A stretch of 64,000 nucleotides of DNA from Bifidobacterium aerophilum (GTDB lineage Bacteria > Actinomycetota > Actinomycetes > Actinomycetales > Bifidobacteriaceae). The notes under the pieces were generated by a model. It was given only the letters and a program-made list of their open reading frames with translations. It had not been told where the DNA came from and ran no database searches. A program made the position numbers and the translations under genes. This document shows positions 24,877 to 34,219 of the stretch, piece by piece (positions within the stretch are counted from its first letter, which is position 1; each line of letters begins with the position of its first letter). The stretch lies in the NCBI RefSeq assembly GCF_010667685.1, contig NZ_WHZW01000017.1, positions 18,624 to 82,623 on the forward strand. The letters are read 5' to 3'.

Positions 24877-26305
24877 GATCGCGTCCGCCGCGGTGTCGGC
24901 CGCCGTTGCGGCGATGACGATGATTCCGACGATGACGTCCGGCGCGGCCATCGCGTCCATCTCGGCCTTCGAGACGGTGCTGGTCGGTGGGTTCCGCACG
25001 TTCGGCGAGATGCTGCTCTGGTTCTTCTCCGCCAACGGCTACGTGATCGAGATCCTCGTCACCGCGGAAATGTTCACTTGGTGGATCGAACGGCGGACGC
25101 GCTGGCGGCTGCGGCTGGCCGTGTGCGTGCTCGCGATGATCGCCGTGGCGACGACGATGGCCGCGTTCAACCAGCCGCAGGACGCGCTCGGCCAGATCGC
25201 GCGGCTCGTGCTGCTGGACGCGCTGTGCTTCGTCGCGCTGACCGTGTGCCGCAGGCTCGACGTGACGCAGGGGCTGTTCTACACGGCGGCCGTCGTCGGA
25301 CTGCAGCACCTGGCCTACGGCGGCTCGCAGATCGTGATGGGCGTGGTCCATGTCGTGACGCATATCCGCGACGATGCGATGGACCTGTGGCTGTACCCGG
25401 TCTCGTTCGCGGCGCTGCTGGCCGCATGGTACTGGCTGTTCTCCCGGCCCATGCAGGGCCATGTGCCGCAGGGGCTCGCCGACAGCCACGTCGTGCCGCT
25501 GCTCATCGGCGTGGTGCTCAGCGTGGACGTGTTCTCCTGCCTGTTCGACTATTTCACGGCCGACGCCGGCATCGGCATCAACATCTACGCGTACATGATG
25601 TTCATCCTCACCCGCACCGTGCTGTGCGCGTTTCTGCTGCTCATGCAGCGCGAGATCGTCATGCGCGAGGCCGCGCAGCGCGACGGCGAGGTGCTCAAGC
25701 AGCTGCTGTACCAGCAGAAGTCGCAGCTGGCCGCCGACAAGCAGACCATCGACCTGATCAACGTGAAGACGCACGACCTCAAGAAGCAGCTGAACATGCT
25801 CGGCGGACGCATCCCGGCCGAGGAGATCGAGGAGCTGCGCGGGCTGGTCGGCATCTACGATTCGTCGGTGCGCACCGGCAACGAGGCGCTCGACGTGCTG
25901 CTGGCGAACAAGTCGCTGGTGTGCGAGCAGAAGCACATCCAGTTCGACCGGATGATCGACGGCGCCAGCCTGAAGTTCATGAAGCCGGCCGACATCTACT
26001 CGCTGTTCGGTAACGCCGTCGACAACGCGATCGAGGCGGCGGGCGCGGTGGCCGACCCGTCGCGGCGGTACATCCGCATGAAGGTGCGCGCCGAGGCCGG
26101 GATGCTCGTGGCGCACGTGGAGAACCCGTACGACGGCGAGCGGCGCTTCGAGAACGGCCTGCCGGTCACCACGAAGGACGACAAGCGCTACCACGGCTTC
26201 GGCGTGCGGTCGATGCGCATGATCGTGGAGCAGTACGACGGCGTGCTGTCCGCGAAGGCCGAGGACGGCGTGTTCACGGTGAACATTCTTATTCCCGTGC
26301 CGTAG
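24866..26305 (+). CDS. AgrC-like sensor histidine kinase, copy 1
   Basis: A 479-residue membrane kinase starting at GTG 24866, overlapping the regulator gene. Residues about 1-250 hold six or seven hydrophobic helices. Then follow a coiled linker, the atypical phosphoacceptor region VKTHDLKKQLNMLGGRI, and a GHKL ATPase domain with N-box LFGNAVDNAIEAAGAV and G-box YHGFGVRSMRMIVEQYDG. Such kinases often sense peptides; the signal here is unknown and no AgrD-type peptide gene is evident nearby. It presumably phosphorylates the adjacent LytTR regulator. The second copy at 37097 shares most of the cytosolic part, including KSLVCE and FDRMIDG. Confidence 0.9.
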   Translation: MFAEIASAAVSAAVAAMTMIPTMTSGAAIASISAFETVLVGGFRTFGEMLLWFFSANGYVIEILVTAEMFTWWIERRTRWRLRLAVCVLAMIAVATTMAAFNQPQDALGQIARLVLLDALCFVALTVCRRLDVTQGLFYTAAVVGLQHLAYGGSQIVMGVVHVVTHIRDDAMDLWLYPVSFAALLAAWYWLFSRPMQGHVPQGLADSHVVPLLIGVVLSVDVFSCLFDYFTADAGIGINIYAYMMFILTRTVLCAFLLLMQREIVMREAAQRDGEVLKQLLYQQKSQLAADKQTIDLINVKTHDLKKQLNMLGGRIPAEEIEELRGLVGIYDSSVRTGNEALDVLLANKSLVCEQKHIQFDRMIDGASLKFMKPADIYSLFGNAVDNAIEAAGAVADPSRRYIRMKVRAEAGMLVAHVENPYDGERRFENGLPVTTKDDKRYHGFGVRSMRMIVEQYDGVLSAKAEDGVFTVNILIPVP

Positions 26306-26311
26306 CGGGTG

Positions 26312-26380
26312 TGACCCCCTCAGTCGCCTGCGGCGACAGCTCCCCCTGGTAGGGGGCGCAGCAATAAAGGGGAGCGTCAC
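26312..26380. repeat. Intergenic repeat related to 20004-20158
   Basis: It begins TGACCCCCTCAGTC, contains GTCGCCTGCGGCGAC, then AGCTCCCCCTGGTAGGGGGC and AAAGGGGAGCGTCAC. The inverted pieces form stacked hairpins just after the kinase stop, so it may end that transcript. The remaining gap to 26595 holds the promoter region of the rhamnosidase operon, including TTGACT near 26451. Confidence 0.6.
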
Positions 26381-26529
26381 CGCCGATGTCGTTTGTGGGG
26401 TGAAAAACGCATCTTGTGATGGCCGCGTGGCGGATGCGCCCGGCGTGCGCTTGACTGAATATCACAAGGTTTCCAACGACCGGAAATCGGTGAGGACGAG
26501 ACGACGCGGACCATGACGGTCCGGTTCGC

Positions 26530-26573
26530 CACAGTCGAAAGAGACACAGTCGAGAGAGACACGAGTCGCGAGA
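26530..26573 (+). repeat. Three near-tandem 15-nt units before the rhamnosidase gene
   Basis: CACAGTCGAAAGAGA (26530-26544), CACAGTCGAGAGAGA (26545-26559) and a diverged third unit CACGAGTCGCGAGA (26560-26573). They lie 22 nt before the GH78 start codon, in the untranslated leader. Confidence 0.6.
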
Positions 26574-26595
26574 CACGACAAGGAAGGGTGACGTC

Positions 26596-29184
26596 ATGCT
26601 GACGATTGATCGTTTGACCGTGGAAAACCTGGAACACGGTTGCGTGACCGACAATCCGAAGCCGCGGTTTTCCTACACGCTGAGCGGCACCGCCGACGCG
26701 GCCGTGCGCGACGTGACCCTGACCGTCGGCGAATGGTCCTGCCATCCGGACACGCAGATCGCGTATCCCTACGACGGTCCCGCACTCAAGCCGTTCGCCA
26801 CGTACCCGGTCGAGCTGTCCGTCACCGACGAGCAGGGCGTCACCGTAAGCGCGACGACCTCGTTCGAAACCGGACGTTTCGGCGAGGCATGGGCCGGCTC
26901 GTGGATCACGGACGGCGACTACCGCTTCACCGACAAGAAGATCTCCCCGAAGCCGATGAGCTTCCGCCGCACGGTCGCTCCCGCGGACGGCAAGACCGTC
27001 GTCCGCGCGCGCCTGATCGCCACCGCGATGGGCGTCTATGAGTTCGCGCTCGACGGACGCAAGGTCGGCGACCGCTACTTCGCCCCCGGTTTCACGTCGT
27101 ACAAGACGAACCTGCAGTACCAGACCTACGACGTCACCGAGCAGCTTGCGGACGGCGGCGAGCACACGCTGATCGCCACCGTGGCCGGCGGCTGGGCCGT
27201 CGGATCGTTCGTGTTCACGCGCGTCAACCGCGTCACCGCGGACCGCCAGGCCCTGCTCGCCGAACTGCGCATCGACTACGCCGACGGCACGAGCGAGGTC
27301 ATCGGCACCGACGCCGACTGGGACGTCACCATGGACGGTCCGGTCGAAATGGCCGACCTGTACGACGGCGAGACCTACGACGCGACCAAGGCGTTCGGCG
27401 CGGACGGCAACGCGGGCGGCACACGCTGGCGCAAGGCCGCGATCGAACGTCCGAAGACCGAACCGAAGCGCATCGAGGCCGACTACGGCGCGCCCGTGCG
27501 CGAACACGAGACGTTCGAGCCGGTCAGCTGCAAGCGCCGCGCCGACGGCGAGCTCATCTATGACTTCGGCCAGAACTTCGCCGGCGTCGTCCGCCTCGAG
27601 ATCGCCGGCGCATCCGCCGGCCAGGTCGTCACCGTGCGCCACGCCGAGATCCTCAACCCCGACGGCACGCTCAACACCACGTTCCTGCGCACCGCCAAGG
27701 CCACCGCCACCTACACCTGCACGGCCGGCGACCAGACGTACGCCCCGCGCTTCACCTACATGGGCTTCCGCTACATCGCCGTGCGCGGCATCGAGGCGAA
27801 GCAGCTCAAGGTCACGGGCGTCGCGCTCTACTCCGAACTGACCCGCACCGGCGACTTCGCCTGCTCCGACGAGCGCCTCAACCAGCTGCAGAGCAACATC
27901 GTGTGGGGCGCGAAGTCGAATCTGTTCGACATTCCCACCGACTGCCCACAGCGCGACGAACGCATGGGCTGGACCGGCGACATCGCCGTGTTCGCGCCCA
28001 CCGCCTGCTACGACTTCGACATGAGCCGCTTCCTCGACAAGTGGCTGCGCGACGTGAAGGCCGAGCAGCTGCCCACCGGCGGCATCCCGAACACCGTGCC
28101 CGTGCAGGGCTACGGATTCCCGGCCACCATGCCCGAAATGGCGATCGCCTGGTGGGGCGACGCGGTCGTGCTCGTGCCGTGGGCCGAATACCGGGCGCGC
28201 GGCGACAGGTCCGTGCTCGAGCGCATGTACGAGCCGATGAAGAAGTACGTGAACGCCTGCCGCTTCTGGGCCGGCCTGTTCGGCTTCGGCAAGCACCGCT
28301 ACATCTGGTGGATGCCCACCCCGTTCCAGTTCGGCGACTGGGTCGCGCCCGACGTGCCGAAGATGCAGCAGTGGCAGGCCCGCGGCAAGTGGACCGGCAC
28401 CGCCAGCCTCAACAACACCGCCCGCACGCTCGCCCAGGTGGCCCGTGTGCTCGGCCATGACGACGACGCCCGCGAATACGACGAGCTCGCCGACCGCGTG
28501 GCCGACGCGTACGTCTCCGTGTTCACCGACGGCAACGGCAAGCTCAACGACGAATTCCAGACCGCGTACGTGCTGCCGCTGCACCTGGGCATGTTCCCGG
28601 ACGCCGCCACGCGCGACAAGGCCGTGAACAACCTCGCCGCGCTCGTCGAATCGAACGGATATAAAATCGGCACCGGCTTCCCGGGAACGCCGTACATCCT
28701 GTTCGCGCTCGCCGACAACGGACGGCCGGACGTCGCGTTCCGCATGCTCGCCAACGAGCAGTGCCCGAGCTGGCTGTACGAGGTCAAGATGGGCGCGACG
28801 ACGATCTGGGAGCGCTGGGACGGCCTCGACGAGCACGGCGAATGCCCGATCGGCGACGACGGCACGGACCTCATGATCTCGTACAACCACTACGCCTCCG
28901 GCGCGGTCGGCGCGTTTCTCTACCAGCGCGTGGCCGGCATCGAGCCGATCGAGGCCGGATATCGAAAGTTTCACGTGAAACCGCTGCTCGGCGGCGGGAT
29001 CACCTGGGCGAACGGACACGTCGATACGCCGTACGGCCGCGTCGGATCGGCCTGGTCGATCACCGGCAAGCGGTTCGACATCACCGTGGACGTGCCGTTC
29101 GGCACCGTCTGCGAGCTGACGCTGCCGGACGGACGCACGCAGGAACTCACCCACGGCAGCCACACGGTGACGTGCGAGCTGTAG
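26596..29184 (+). CDS. GH78 alpha-L-rhamnosidase
   Basis: An 862-residue GH78 enzyme. N-terminal beta domains (RMS-type) run to about 330, including YDFGQNFAGVVRLEI. The catalytic (alpha/alpha)6 domain begins near 420 with FDIPTDCPQRDERMGWTGD, the family signature holding the general acid region, and continues to GATTIWERWDGLDEHGECP with further catalytic acids. A C-terminal beta domain includes GYRKFHVKPLLGGGITWANG. No signal peptide is seen, so it acts inside the cell on imported rhamnosides. AAGGAAGGG precedes the ATG. It heads an operon with a GPH symporter and a GH3 and would feed free L-rhamnose to the nearby oxidative pathway. Confidence 0.95.
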   Translation: MLTIDRLTVENLEHGCVTDNPKPRFSYTLSGTADAAVRDVTLTVGEWSCHPDTQIAYPYDGPALKPFATYPVELSVTDEQGVTVSATTSFETGRFGEAWAGSWITDGDYRFTDKKISPKPMSFRRTVAPADGKTVVRARLIATAMGVYEFALDGRKVGDRYFAPGFTSYKTNLQYQTYDVTEQLADGGEHTLIATVAGGWAVGSFVFTRVNRVTADRQALLAELRIDYADGTSEVIGTDADWDVTMDGPVEMADLYDGETYDATKAFGADGNAGGTRWRKAAIERPKTEPKRIEADYGAPVREHETFEPVSCKRRADGELIYDFGQNFAGVVRLEIAGASAGQVVTVRHAEILNPDGTLNTTFLRTAKATATYTCTAGDQTYAPRFTYMGFRYIAVRGIEAKQLKVTGVALYSELTRTGDFACSDERLNQLQSNIVWGAKSNLFDIPTDCPQRDERMGWTGDIAVFAPTACYDFDMSRFLDKWLRDVKAEQLPTGGIPNTVPVQGYGFPATMPEMAIAWWGDAVVLVPWAEYRARGDRSVLERMYEPMKKYVNACRFWAGLFGFGKHRYIWWMPTPFQFGDWVAPDVPKMQQWQARGKWTGTASLNNTARTLAQVARVLGHDDDAREYDELADRVADAYVSVFTDGNGKLNDEFQTAYVLPLHLGMFPDAATRDKAVNNLAALVESNGYKIGTGFPGTPYILFALADNGRPDVAFRMLANEQCPSWLYEVKMGATTIWERWDGLDEHGECPIGDDGTDLMISYNHYASGAVGAFLYQRVAGIEPIEAGYRKFHVKPLLGGGITWANGHVDTPYGRVGSAWSITGKRFDITVDVPFGTVCELTLPDGRTQELTHGSHTVTCEL

Positions 29185-29218
29185 GACGGGAACGAACAGA
29201 AAGGATCAGGGACAAGCA

Positions 29219-30913
29219 ATGACAACCGCAACGACGCGCACGAACGGAGGGTTCTTCGACAACCCTCTGGTGCGCACACGCATCACCTCGGCGAACGTGA
29301 AACCGCCGGAGATGCTGCTCGGCTACTTCGTCGGACCGTTCTGCGCGTTCATCTCCAACGCGATCTTCGGCTCGTACCTCAACCGCTACTACTCCGACGT
29401 GCTCGGCTGGACCGACACCACGAAATTCGGCATCTTCTCCGCCGTGCTGCCGATGGCCTCGGTCATCCTCGTGATCATCGGCAACCTCGCCGTCGGCCGT
29501 CTCATCGACAACACGCGCACCTCGCAGGGCAAGGCCCGCCCGTACATGCTGCTGTCGGTGCCGTTCGTCGTCGTCGCGATCGCGCTGCTGTTCATGACCC
29601 CGACCGGCTCCGCACCGGTCGTGCAGATGATCTGGATCGCGGTCTCGTACAACCTGTACTACGCGCTCGCGTACCCGCTGTTCTACACCGCGCACAGCTC
29701 GATGGTCGGCCTGTCGACGCGCAACAGCAACCAGCGCGGCCTGCTGGCCACCCTGTCGAACGCGTCCGGCGTGGCCGCGGTGGGCGTGGGCGCGAGCATC
29801 CTCGTGCCGATCCTGCTGCAGAGCTTCCTGTTCGTCGACCATGACGGCGTGATCGACGCGGCAGCCAGCTACGCCAACTGGCGCATCGTGATGATCGTGC
29901 TGTGCGTCGTCACCGCGATCGGTATCCTCATCGAGTACTTCTTCACCCGTGAGCGCATCACGGAAGAGAACATGAAGCTCAACATCAAGGAAGAGAAACT
30001 GCCGATGGCCAAGCAGGCCCGCGCCTGCATGTCGAACGGCTACTGGTGGATCATCATCGGCTACTTCCTGCTGTTCCAGCTGTCCGGCCTCATCAAGAAC
30101 GGCTCGATGAGCTACTACTCGCGCTGGATGTTCGACGGCGTGAACTCCGAGGCATCGGCCGGCGCCGCGATGAGCATGCTCGGCATGATCGGCGGCATCC
30201 CGACCGCCGTCGGCATGCTGCTCGCCTGGCCGATCGCCAACAAGCTCGGCAAGCGCAACGCGGTGCTGTTCGGCATGATCGTCGCCGTGCTCGGCGGCTC
30301 GGTCAGCCTGCTCGACATCCACAGCTTCGTGATCGTGTGCGTCGGCGTGGTGCTCAAGGGCATCGGCTCGATCCCGGCCATGTACGTGACGCTGGCGATC
30401 CTGTCCGACGTGCTCGACCACCTCGAGGCGAAGAACGGCTTCCGTTCCGACGGCTTCACCATGTCGGTCTACGGCGCCATCATGGTCGGCATGACCGGCC
30501 TGGGCAACGGCATCATCAACCTGCTGCTCACCGCCACCGGCTACGACGCCACCGCCGCCTCGCAGAACGAGGGCGTGCAGACCGTGCTCGCCGGCTGCTA
30601 CATCGGCGCCGAGCTCGTGTGCTACGCGGCCATCGTGATCCTCATGGTGTTCCTCAACGTCGAGAAGTACGTGAAGGAGGACCAGGCGACGATCCTCGAA
30701 CACCAGAAGGCCGCGGTGCTGGCCGCCGGCGGCGAATGGATCGAACCGGCCGAACGCCTGCGCCGCGAACAGGAGGCCGCCGACCGCGAGGCCGAGGCCG
30801 CCCGCATCGAGGAGCTGCGCGCCCGCTGCGCCAAGAAGGGGCTCGACTTCGAGGCCGAAGAGGCCAAGTATCAGGCCAAGCTCGCCGCCAAGGCGGCCAA
30901 GGCCAAGAAATAA
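29219..30913 (+). CDS. GPH-family glycoside:cation symporter with coiled-coil tail
   Basis: A 564-residue transporter with about 12 membrane helices. It carries GPH family features: PPEMLLGYFVGPF, GRLIDNTRTSQGKARPYMLL (the loop 2-3 signature), NSNQRGLLATLSNASG, and DVLDHLEAKNGFRSDGF late in the protein. The C-terminal 80 residues are a charged, probably coiled-coil cytosolic tail rich in Glu, Arg, Lys and Ala (RLRREQEAADREAEAARIEE). It lies 34 nt after the rhamnosidase gene, so it probably imports the rhamnoside that the enzyme cuts. Its exact substrate cannot be read from sequence. Confidence 0.9.
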   Translation: MTTATTRTNGGFFDNPLVRTRITSANVKPPEMLLGYFVGPFCAFISNAIFGSYLNRYYSDVLGWTDTTKFGIFSAVLPMASVILVIIGNLAVGRLIDNTRTSQGKARPYMLLSVPFVVVAIALLFMTPTGSAPVVQMIWIAVSYNLYYALAYPLFYTAHSSMVGLSTRNSNQRGLLATLSNASGVAAVGVGASILVPILLQSFLFVDHDGVIDAAASYANWRIVMIVLCVVTAIGILIEYFFTRERITEENMKLNIKEEKLPMAKQARACMSNGYWWIIIGYFLLFQLSGLIKNGSMSYYSRWMFDGVNSEASAGAAMSMLGMIGGIPTAVGMLLAWPIANKLGKRNAVLFGMIVAVLGGSVSLLDIHSFVIVCVGVVLKGIGSIPAMYVTLAILSDVLDHLEAKNGFRSDGFTMSVYGAIMVGMTGLGNGIINLLLTATGYDATAASQNEGVQTVLAGCYIGAELVCYAAIVILMVFLNVEKYVKEDQATILEHQKAAVLAAGGEWIEPAERLRREQEAADREAEAARIEELRARCAKKGLDFEAEEAKYQAKLAAKAAKAKK

Positions 30914-30923
30914 CCGCAGATTT

Positions 30924-30960
30924 CCCGGTCCGCCGCCGCCGATGAAGCCGGCGGGCCGGG
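30924..30960 (+). terminator. Intercistronic hairpin between symporter and GH3
   Basis: CCCGGTCCGCCG (30924-30935) pairs with CGGCGGGCCGGG (30949-30960), with one unpaired base on each side. No T-run follows. The next gene begins 92 nt further, so partial termination or message processing is more likely than a full stop. Confidence 0.55.
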
Positions 30961-31051
30961 GCCACCAACAGATTTCAGGATTTTGCCGTTCAGAGCCGGC
31001 GCCACAAGCGTTCGGCTTAGGGCGACGACACCCAAAACAGGAGGAAAAACC

Positions 31052-34000
31052 ATGAAGACAAGCCCGAAAACCCGGGTGTGGAGAGGCGTGACGACGACGT
31101 TCGCATCGATGCTCGCGCTGTCGCTGGTCGCCACCAGCGCAGTGCAGGGCTTCCGCACCGATATCGACAAGTTCCTCGGCACCACCAGCTCGGCGTTCTC
31201 CACCGAGAACGCCAGCGCCGCGGACTACACCTACAAGTCCGACTATTCGAGCACCAAGGAGCTCGTCACCGCGATCCGCGACTTCGGCGAGAAGGTCAGC
31301 GAGGAAGGCTCCGTCCTGCTCAAGAACGACGGCGCGCTGCCGCTGTCCCAGGCCGAAACCCAGAAGATCAGCCTGCTCGGCTTCTCCAGCTACTACCCTG
31401 TGCAGGGCGGCGACATGGGTTCCTCGCTGTCCTCGTTCGAAGGCACCGACGCCGATCCGGTCGACATGGTCACCGCGTTCACCGAAAAGGGCTTCAAGAT
31501 CAACACGGCCCTGCAGGACCTGTACAAGTCCATGGAATCCTCGTTCGTCTCCGAGGTCGTGAACCCGTGGGGCACCGACACCTTCACCCGCATCACCTCG
31601 CCGGCCACCGACGGCACGTTCTCCAGCAAGGAGCCGTCGCAGGACACGATGACCGAGGCGAACGCCGACTGGAAGTCGACGCTCAACGACAACAACGTCA
31701 TGATCGTCACCCTCGCCCGAGGCTCCGGCGAAAACCGCTCGTACACGCCCGGCAAGGACGGCGTCGATCCGAACCAGAACCTCAACCAGTCCGACCCGCT
31801 CGGCCTGTCCGATGACGAGCGCGACCTGATCAACGCGGCCGTCGATGCGAAGAAGGCCAACGGCGGCAAGGTGATCGTGCTGCTCAACAGCGCGCAGCAG
31901 ATGGAGATCAACGAGATCGCCGACAACGCCGGCGTCGACGCGATCATGCAGATCGGCCTGCCCGGCGCCTACGGCTTCTACGGCGTCGCCGACCTGCTGT
32001 CCGGCGCGGCCAACCCGTCCGGCCACCTCGCCGACACCTGGGCCGTCGACAACTCCTCCGCTCCGTCCGCGCAGAACTACGGCGATTACGCGTGGACCAA
32101 CGCCGACGACTCGAAGTACATCAACTCCGAAATCGTCGAGGCCGAGGGCATCTACACCGGCTACAAGTACTACGAGACGCGCTACGCCGACTCCGTGCTG
32201 AACCAGGGCGACGCGAAGTCGTCCACCGGCAGCTCCAACGGCGGCGCGTGGAACTACGACGACGAGGTGACGTATACCTTCGGTTACGGCCTGAGCTACA
32301 CCGACTTCGACCAGAAGCTCGACTCCGTGTCCGTCGACCTCAAGGACAAGACCGTCACCGCCAAGGTCACCGTGACCAACACCGGCAAGGTGGCCGGCAA
32401 GGACGTCGTCCAGCTGTACGCCAGCACGCCGTACACCGACTACGACAAGCAGCACAACGTCGAGAAGTCGGCCGTGCAGCTGCTCGACTACGCGAAGACC
32501 GACGAGCTCCAGCCGGGCGAGTCGACCACCGTCGAGATCAAGGCCGACGCGCAGTACATGGCCAGCTGGGACTCCACCGCGTCCAACCAGGCCGGCAGCA
32601 AGGGCAACTACATCCTTGACGACGGCGACTACTACTTCGCCATCGGCAACGGCGCGCATGAGGCCGTGAACAACGTCCTCGCCGCGCAGGGCGCCGACGT
32701 CGACGGCAACAAGGCCGACGCCGCCAAGTGGACGCTCGACGAGTTCGACGACACGACCTTCGCGACCACCAAGAACGGCACGAACGTCGAGAACCAGCTC
32801 GCCGACGCCGACCTCAACAGCTACATGCCCGACACCGTGACCTACCTGTCCCGTTCCGACTGGTCCGGCACGTTCCCGAAGACCTACAAGGACCTGACCG
32901 CGACCGACGAGATGCTCAAGGGCGGCCTGTCGAACGACACGTACAAGATCGGCGAGCACAACGACGCCGAGGCGACGACGTGGGGTGCGAAGAACGACCT
33001 GACCCTCGCCGACTTCAAGGGCAACGAGGACTTCACCGACTCCAAGTGGGGCGACCTGATGGACCAGATGACCCTTGAGGAGGCCATGATCCGCAACGCC
33101 TTCGGCGGCACCTCCACCAAGTCCGTCGCGACGATCAGCTCCCCGGAGGCCGTGCAGAACGACGGTCCGAACGGCTTCAACTCCTACACGCTCGGCCAGT
33201 ACGCGAACACCGATCCGAACTCCGCCGACCCGTACAAGATCGACGCGAACGACCCGAACCTCAACTTCAAGATGGGCGTCATGGCCAACGAGTCCGTGCT
33301 CGGCCAGACGTTCAGCAAGCAGATCTCCGAGGAATGGGGCAAGCTGCTCGGCAACTACTCCATCTGGGCCAACCTGCCGATCCTGTGGGGCGTGGGCACC
33401 AACCTGCACCGTTCGCCGTACAACGCGCGTAACCACGAGTACTACTCCGAGGATCCGATTCTGACCGCCTTCCAGGGCGCGGCGTCCGTCACCGCGGCCA
33501 AGGCGTACGGCCTGATCCTCGCCCCGAAGCACTACGCGTTCAACGACACCGAGATCAACCGCACCGGCCTGTCCGTGTTCATGACCGAACAGAAGGCCCG
33601 CGAAGGCGAGCTGCGTGCCAACCAGTCCATCGTCGAGGACGCCGGCACCATGGGCATGATGAGCGCCTACAACCGCATCGGCGTGACCGCGACCAACGCG
33701 CACACCGGCCTCATGCTCGGCATCCTGCGCGGCGAGTGGGGCTTCAAGGGCCTCATGAGCGAGGACTTCATCCAGGATCCCACCTACGCGCAGCTGGCCG
33801 CCGCCGTCCACAACGGCATCACGATGCTGTGCCTGACCGGCGACAACAGCATCGCCGCGGTCTCCAAGGTCTGGCCGTACTGGACCGTGAAGAACGTGAG
33901 CACCGACAGCCAGCTCGTGAGCGACCTCAAGCGCAACATGACCTGGCAGTTCCAGGCCATCGCGAACTCCAACGCGATGGACGGCCTGAACTCCAGCTCC

Positions 34001-34132
34001 CGCGTGGTCACCCTGCGCACCTGGTACGACAACGTGCTGACCGGCGTCAGCATCGTCACCGGCCTGTTCGCCCTGCTCGGCGCCGCGATGTACGTGGTGT
34101 CCCTGCGCGGCAAGGGTTCCAAGAAGGCCTGA
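31052..34132 (+). CDS. Membrane-anchored GH3 glycosidase with permuted domain order, copy 1
   Basis: A 1,026-residue GH3 protein. The usual order is reversed. The alpha/beta-sandwich domain comes first (SEEGSVLLKNDGALPL near 86, NPSGHLADTW near 330, FGYGLSYTDF near 410). A fibronectin-III-like domain follows (VTVTNTGKVAGKDVVQLYA), then the TIM barrel (LHRSPYNARNHEYYSEDP, KHYAFNDTE near 827, nucleophile Asp in GFKGLMSEDF near 903). One hydrophobic helix at the N-terminus (about 12-34) and one at the C-terminus (about 995-1017, then RGKGSKKA) suggest anchoring at both ends with the enzyme outside. AGGAGG precedes the ATG. It probably acts as a beta-glucosidase or related exo-enzyme. Confidence 0.9.
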   Translation: MKTSPKTRVWRGVTTTFASMLALSLVATSAVQGFRTDIDKFLGTTSSAFSTENASAADYTYKSDYSSTKELVTAIRDFGEKVSEEGSVLLKNDGALPLSQAETQKISLLGFSSYYPVQGGDMGSSLSSFEGTDADPVDMVTAFTEKGFKINTALQDLYKSMESSFVSEVVNPWGTDTFTRITSPATDGTFSSKEPSQDTMTEANADWKSTLNDNNVMIVTLARGSGENRSYTPGKDGVDPNQNLNQSDPLGLSDDERDLINAAVDAKKANGGKVIVLLNSAQQMEINEIADNAGVDAIMQIGLPGAYGFYGVADLLSGAANPSGHLADTWAVDNSSAPSAQNYGDYAWTNADDSKYINSEIVEAEGIYTGYKYYETRYADSVLNQGDAKSSTGSSNGGAWNYDDEVTYTFGYGLSYTDFDQKLDSVSVDLKDKTVTAKVTVTNTGKVAGKDVVQLYASTPYTDYDKQHNVEKSAVQLLDYAKTDELQPGESTTVEIKADAQYMASWDSTASNQAGSKGNYILDDGDYYFAIGNGAHEAVNNVLAAQGADVDGNKADAAKWTLDEFDDTTFATTKNGTNVENQLADADLNSYMPDTVTYLSRSDWSGTFPKTYKDLTATDEMLKGGLSNDTYKIGEHNDAEATTWGAKNDLTLADFKGNEDFTDSKWGDLMDQMTLEEAMIRNAFGGTSTKSVATISSPEAVQNDGPNGFNSYTLGQYANTDPNSADPYKIDANDPNLNFKMGVMANESVLGQTFSKQISEEWGKLLGNYSIWANLPILWGVGTNLHRSPYNARNHEYYSEDPILTAFQGAASVTAAKAYGLILAPKHYAFNDTEINRTGLSVFMTEQKAREGELRANQSIVEDAGTMGMMSAYNRIGVTATNAHTGLMLGILRGEWGFKGLMSEDFIQDPTYAQLAAAVHNGITMLCLTGDNSIAAVSKVWPYWTVKNVSTDSQLVSDLKRNMTWQFQAIANSNAMDGLNSSSRVVTLRTWYDNVLTGVSIVTGLFALLGAAMYVVSLRGKGSKKA

Positions 34133-34145
34133 GTCCTTCCGGTCC

Positions 34146-34178
34146 GGGCGGTGGGCCGGCCGATACGGCCCACCGCCC
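34146..34178 (+). terminator. Intercistronic hairpin after GH3 copy 1
   Basis: A perfect 12-bp stem, GGGCGGTGGGCC (34146-34157) with GGCCCACCGCCC (34167-34178), 9-nt loop, no T-run. It lies between the GH3 gene and the small membrane protein gene. Confidence 0.6.
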
Positions 34179-34219
34179 ATCCCGAAACGTCAAGCTCAAC
34201 GGTTCAAAGTGAGATCATC

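Noticed and set aside
29147..34180. Very long minus-strand open frame (1,677 codons) opposite GH78/MFS/GH3
   Set aside because: It is a shadow of high-GC coding strands: composition is Val/Arg/Gly/Asp-biased with no recognisable domain, while the plus strand encodes clear families.
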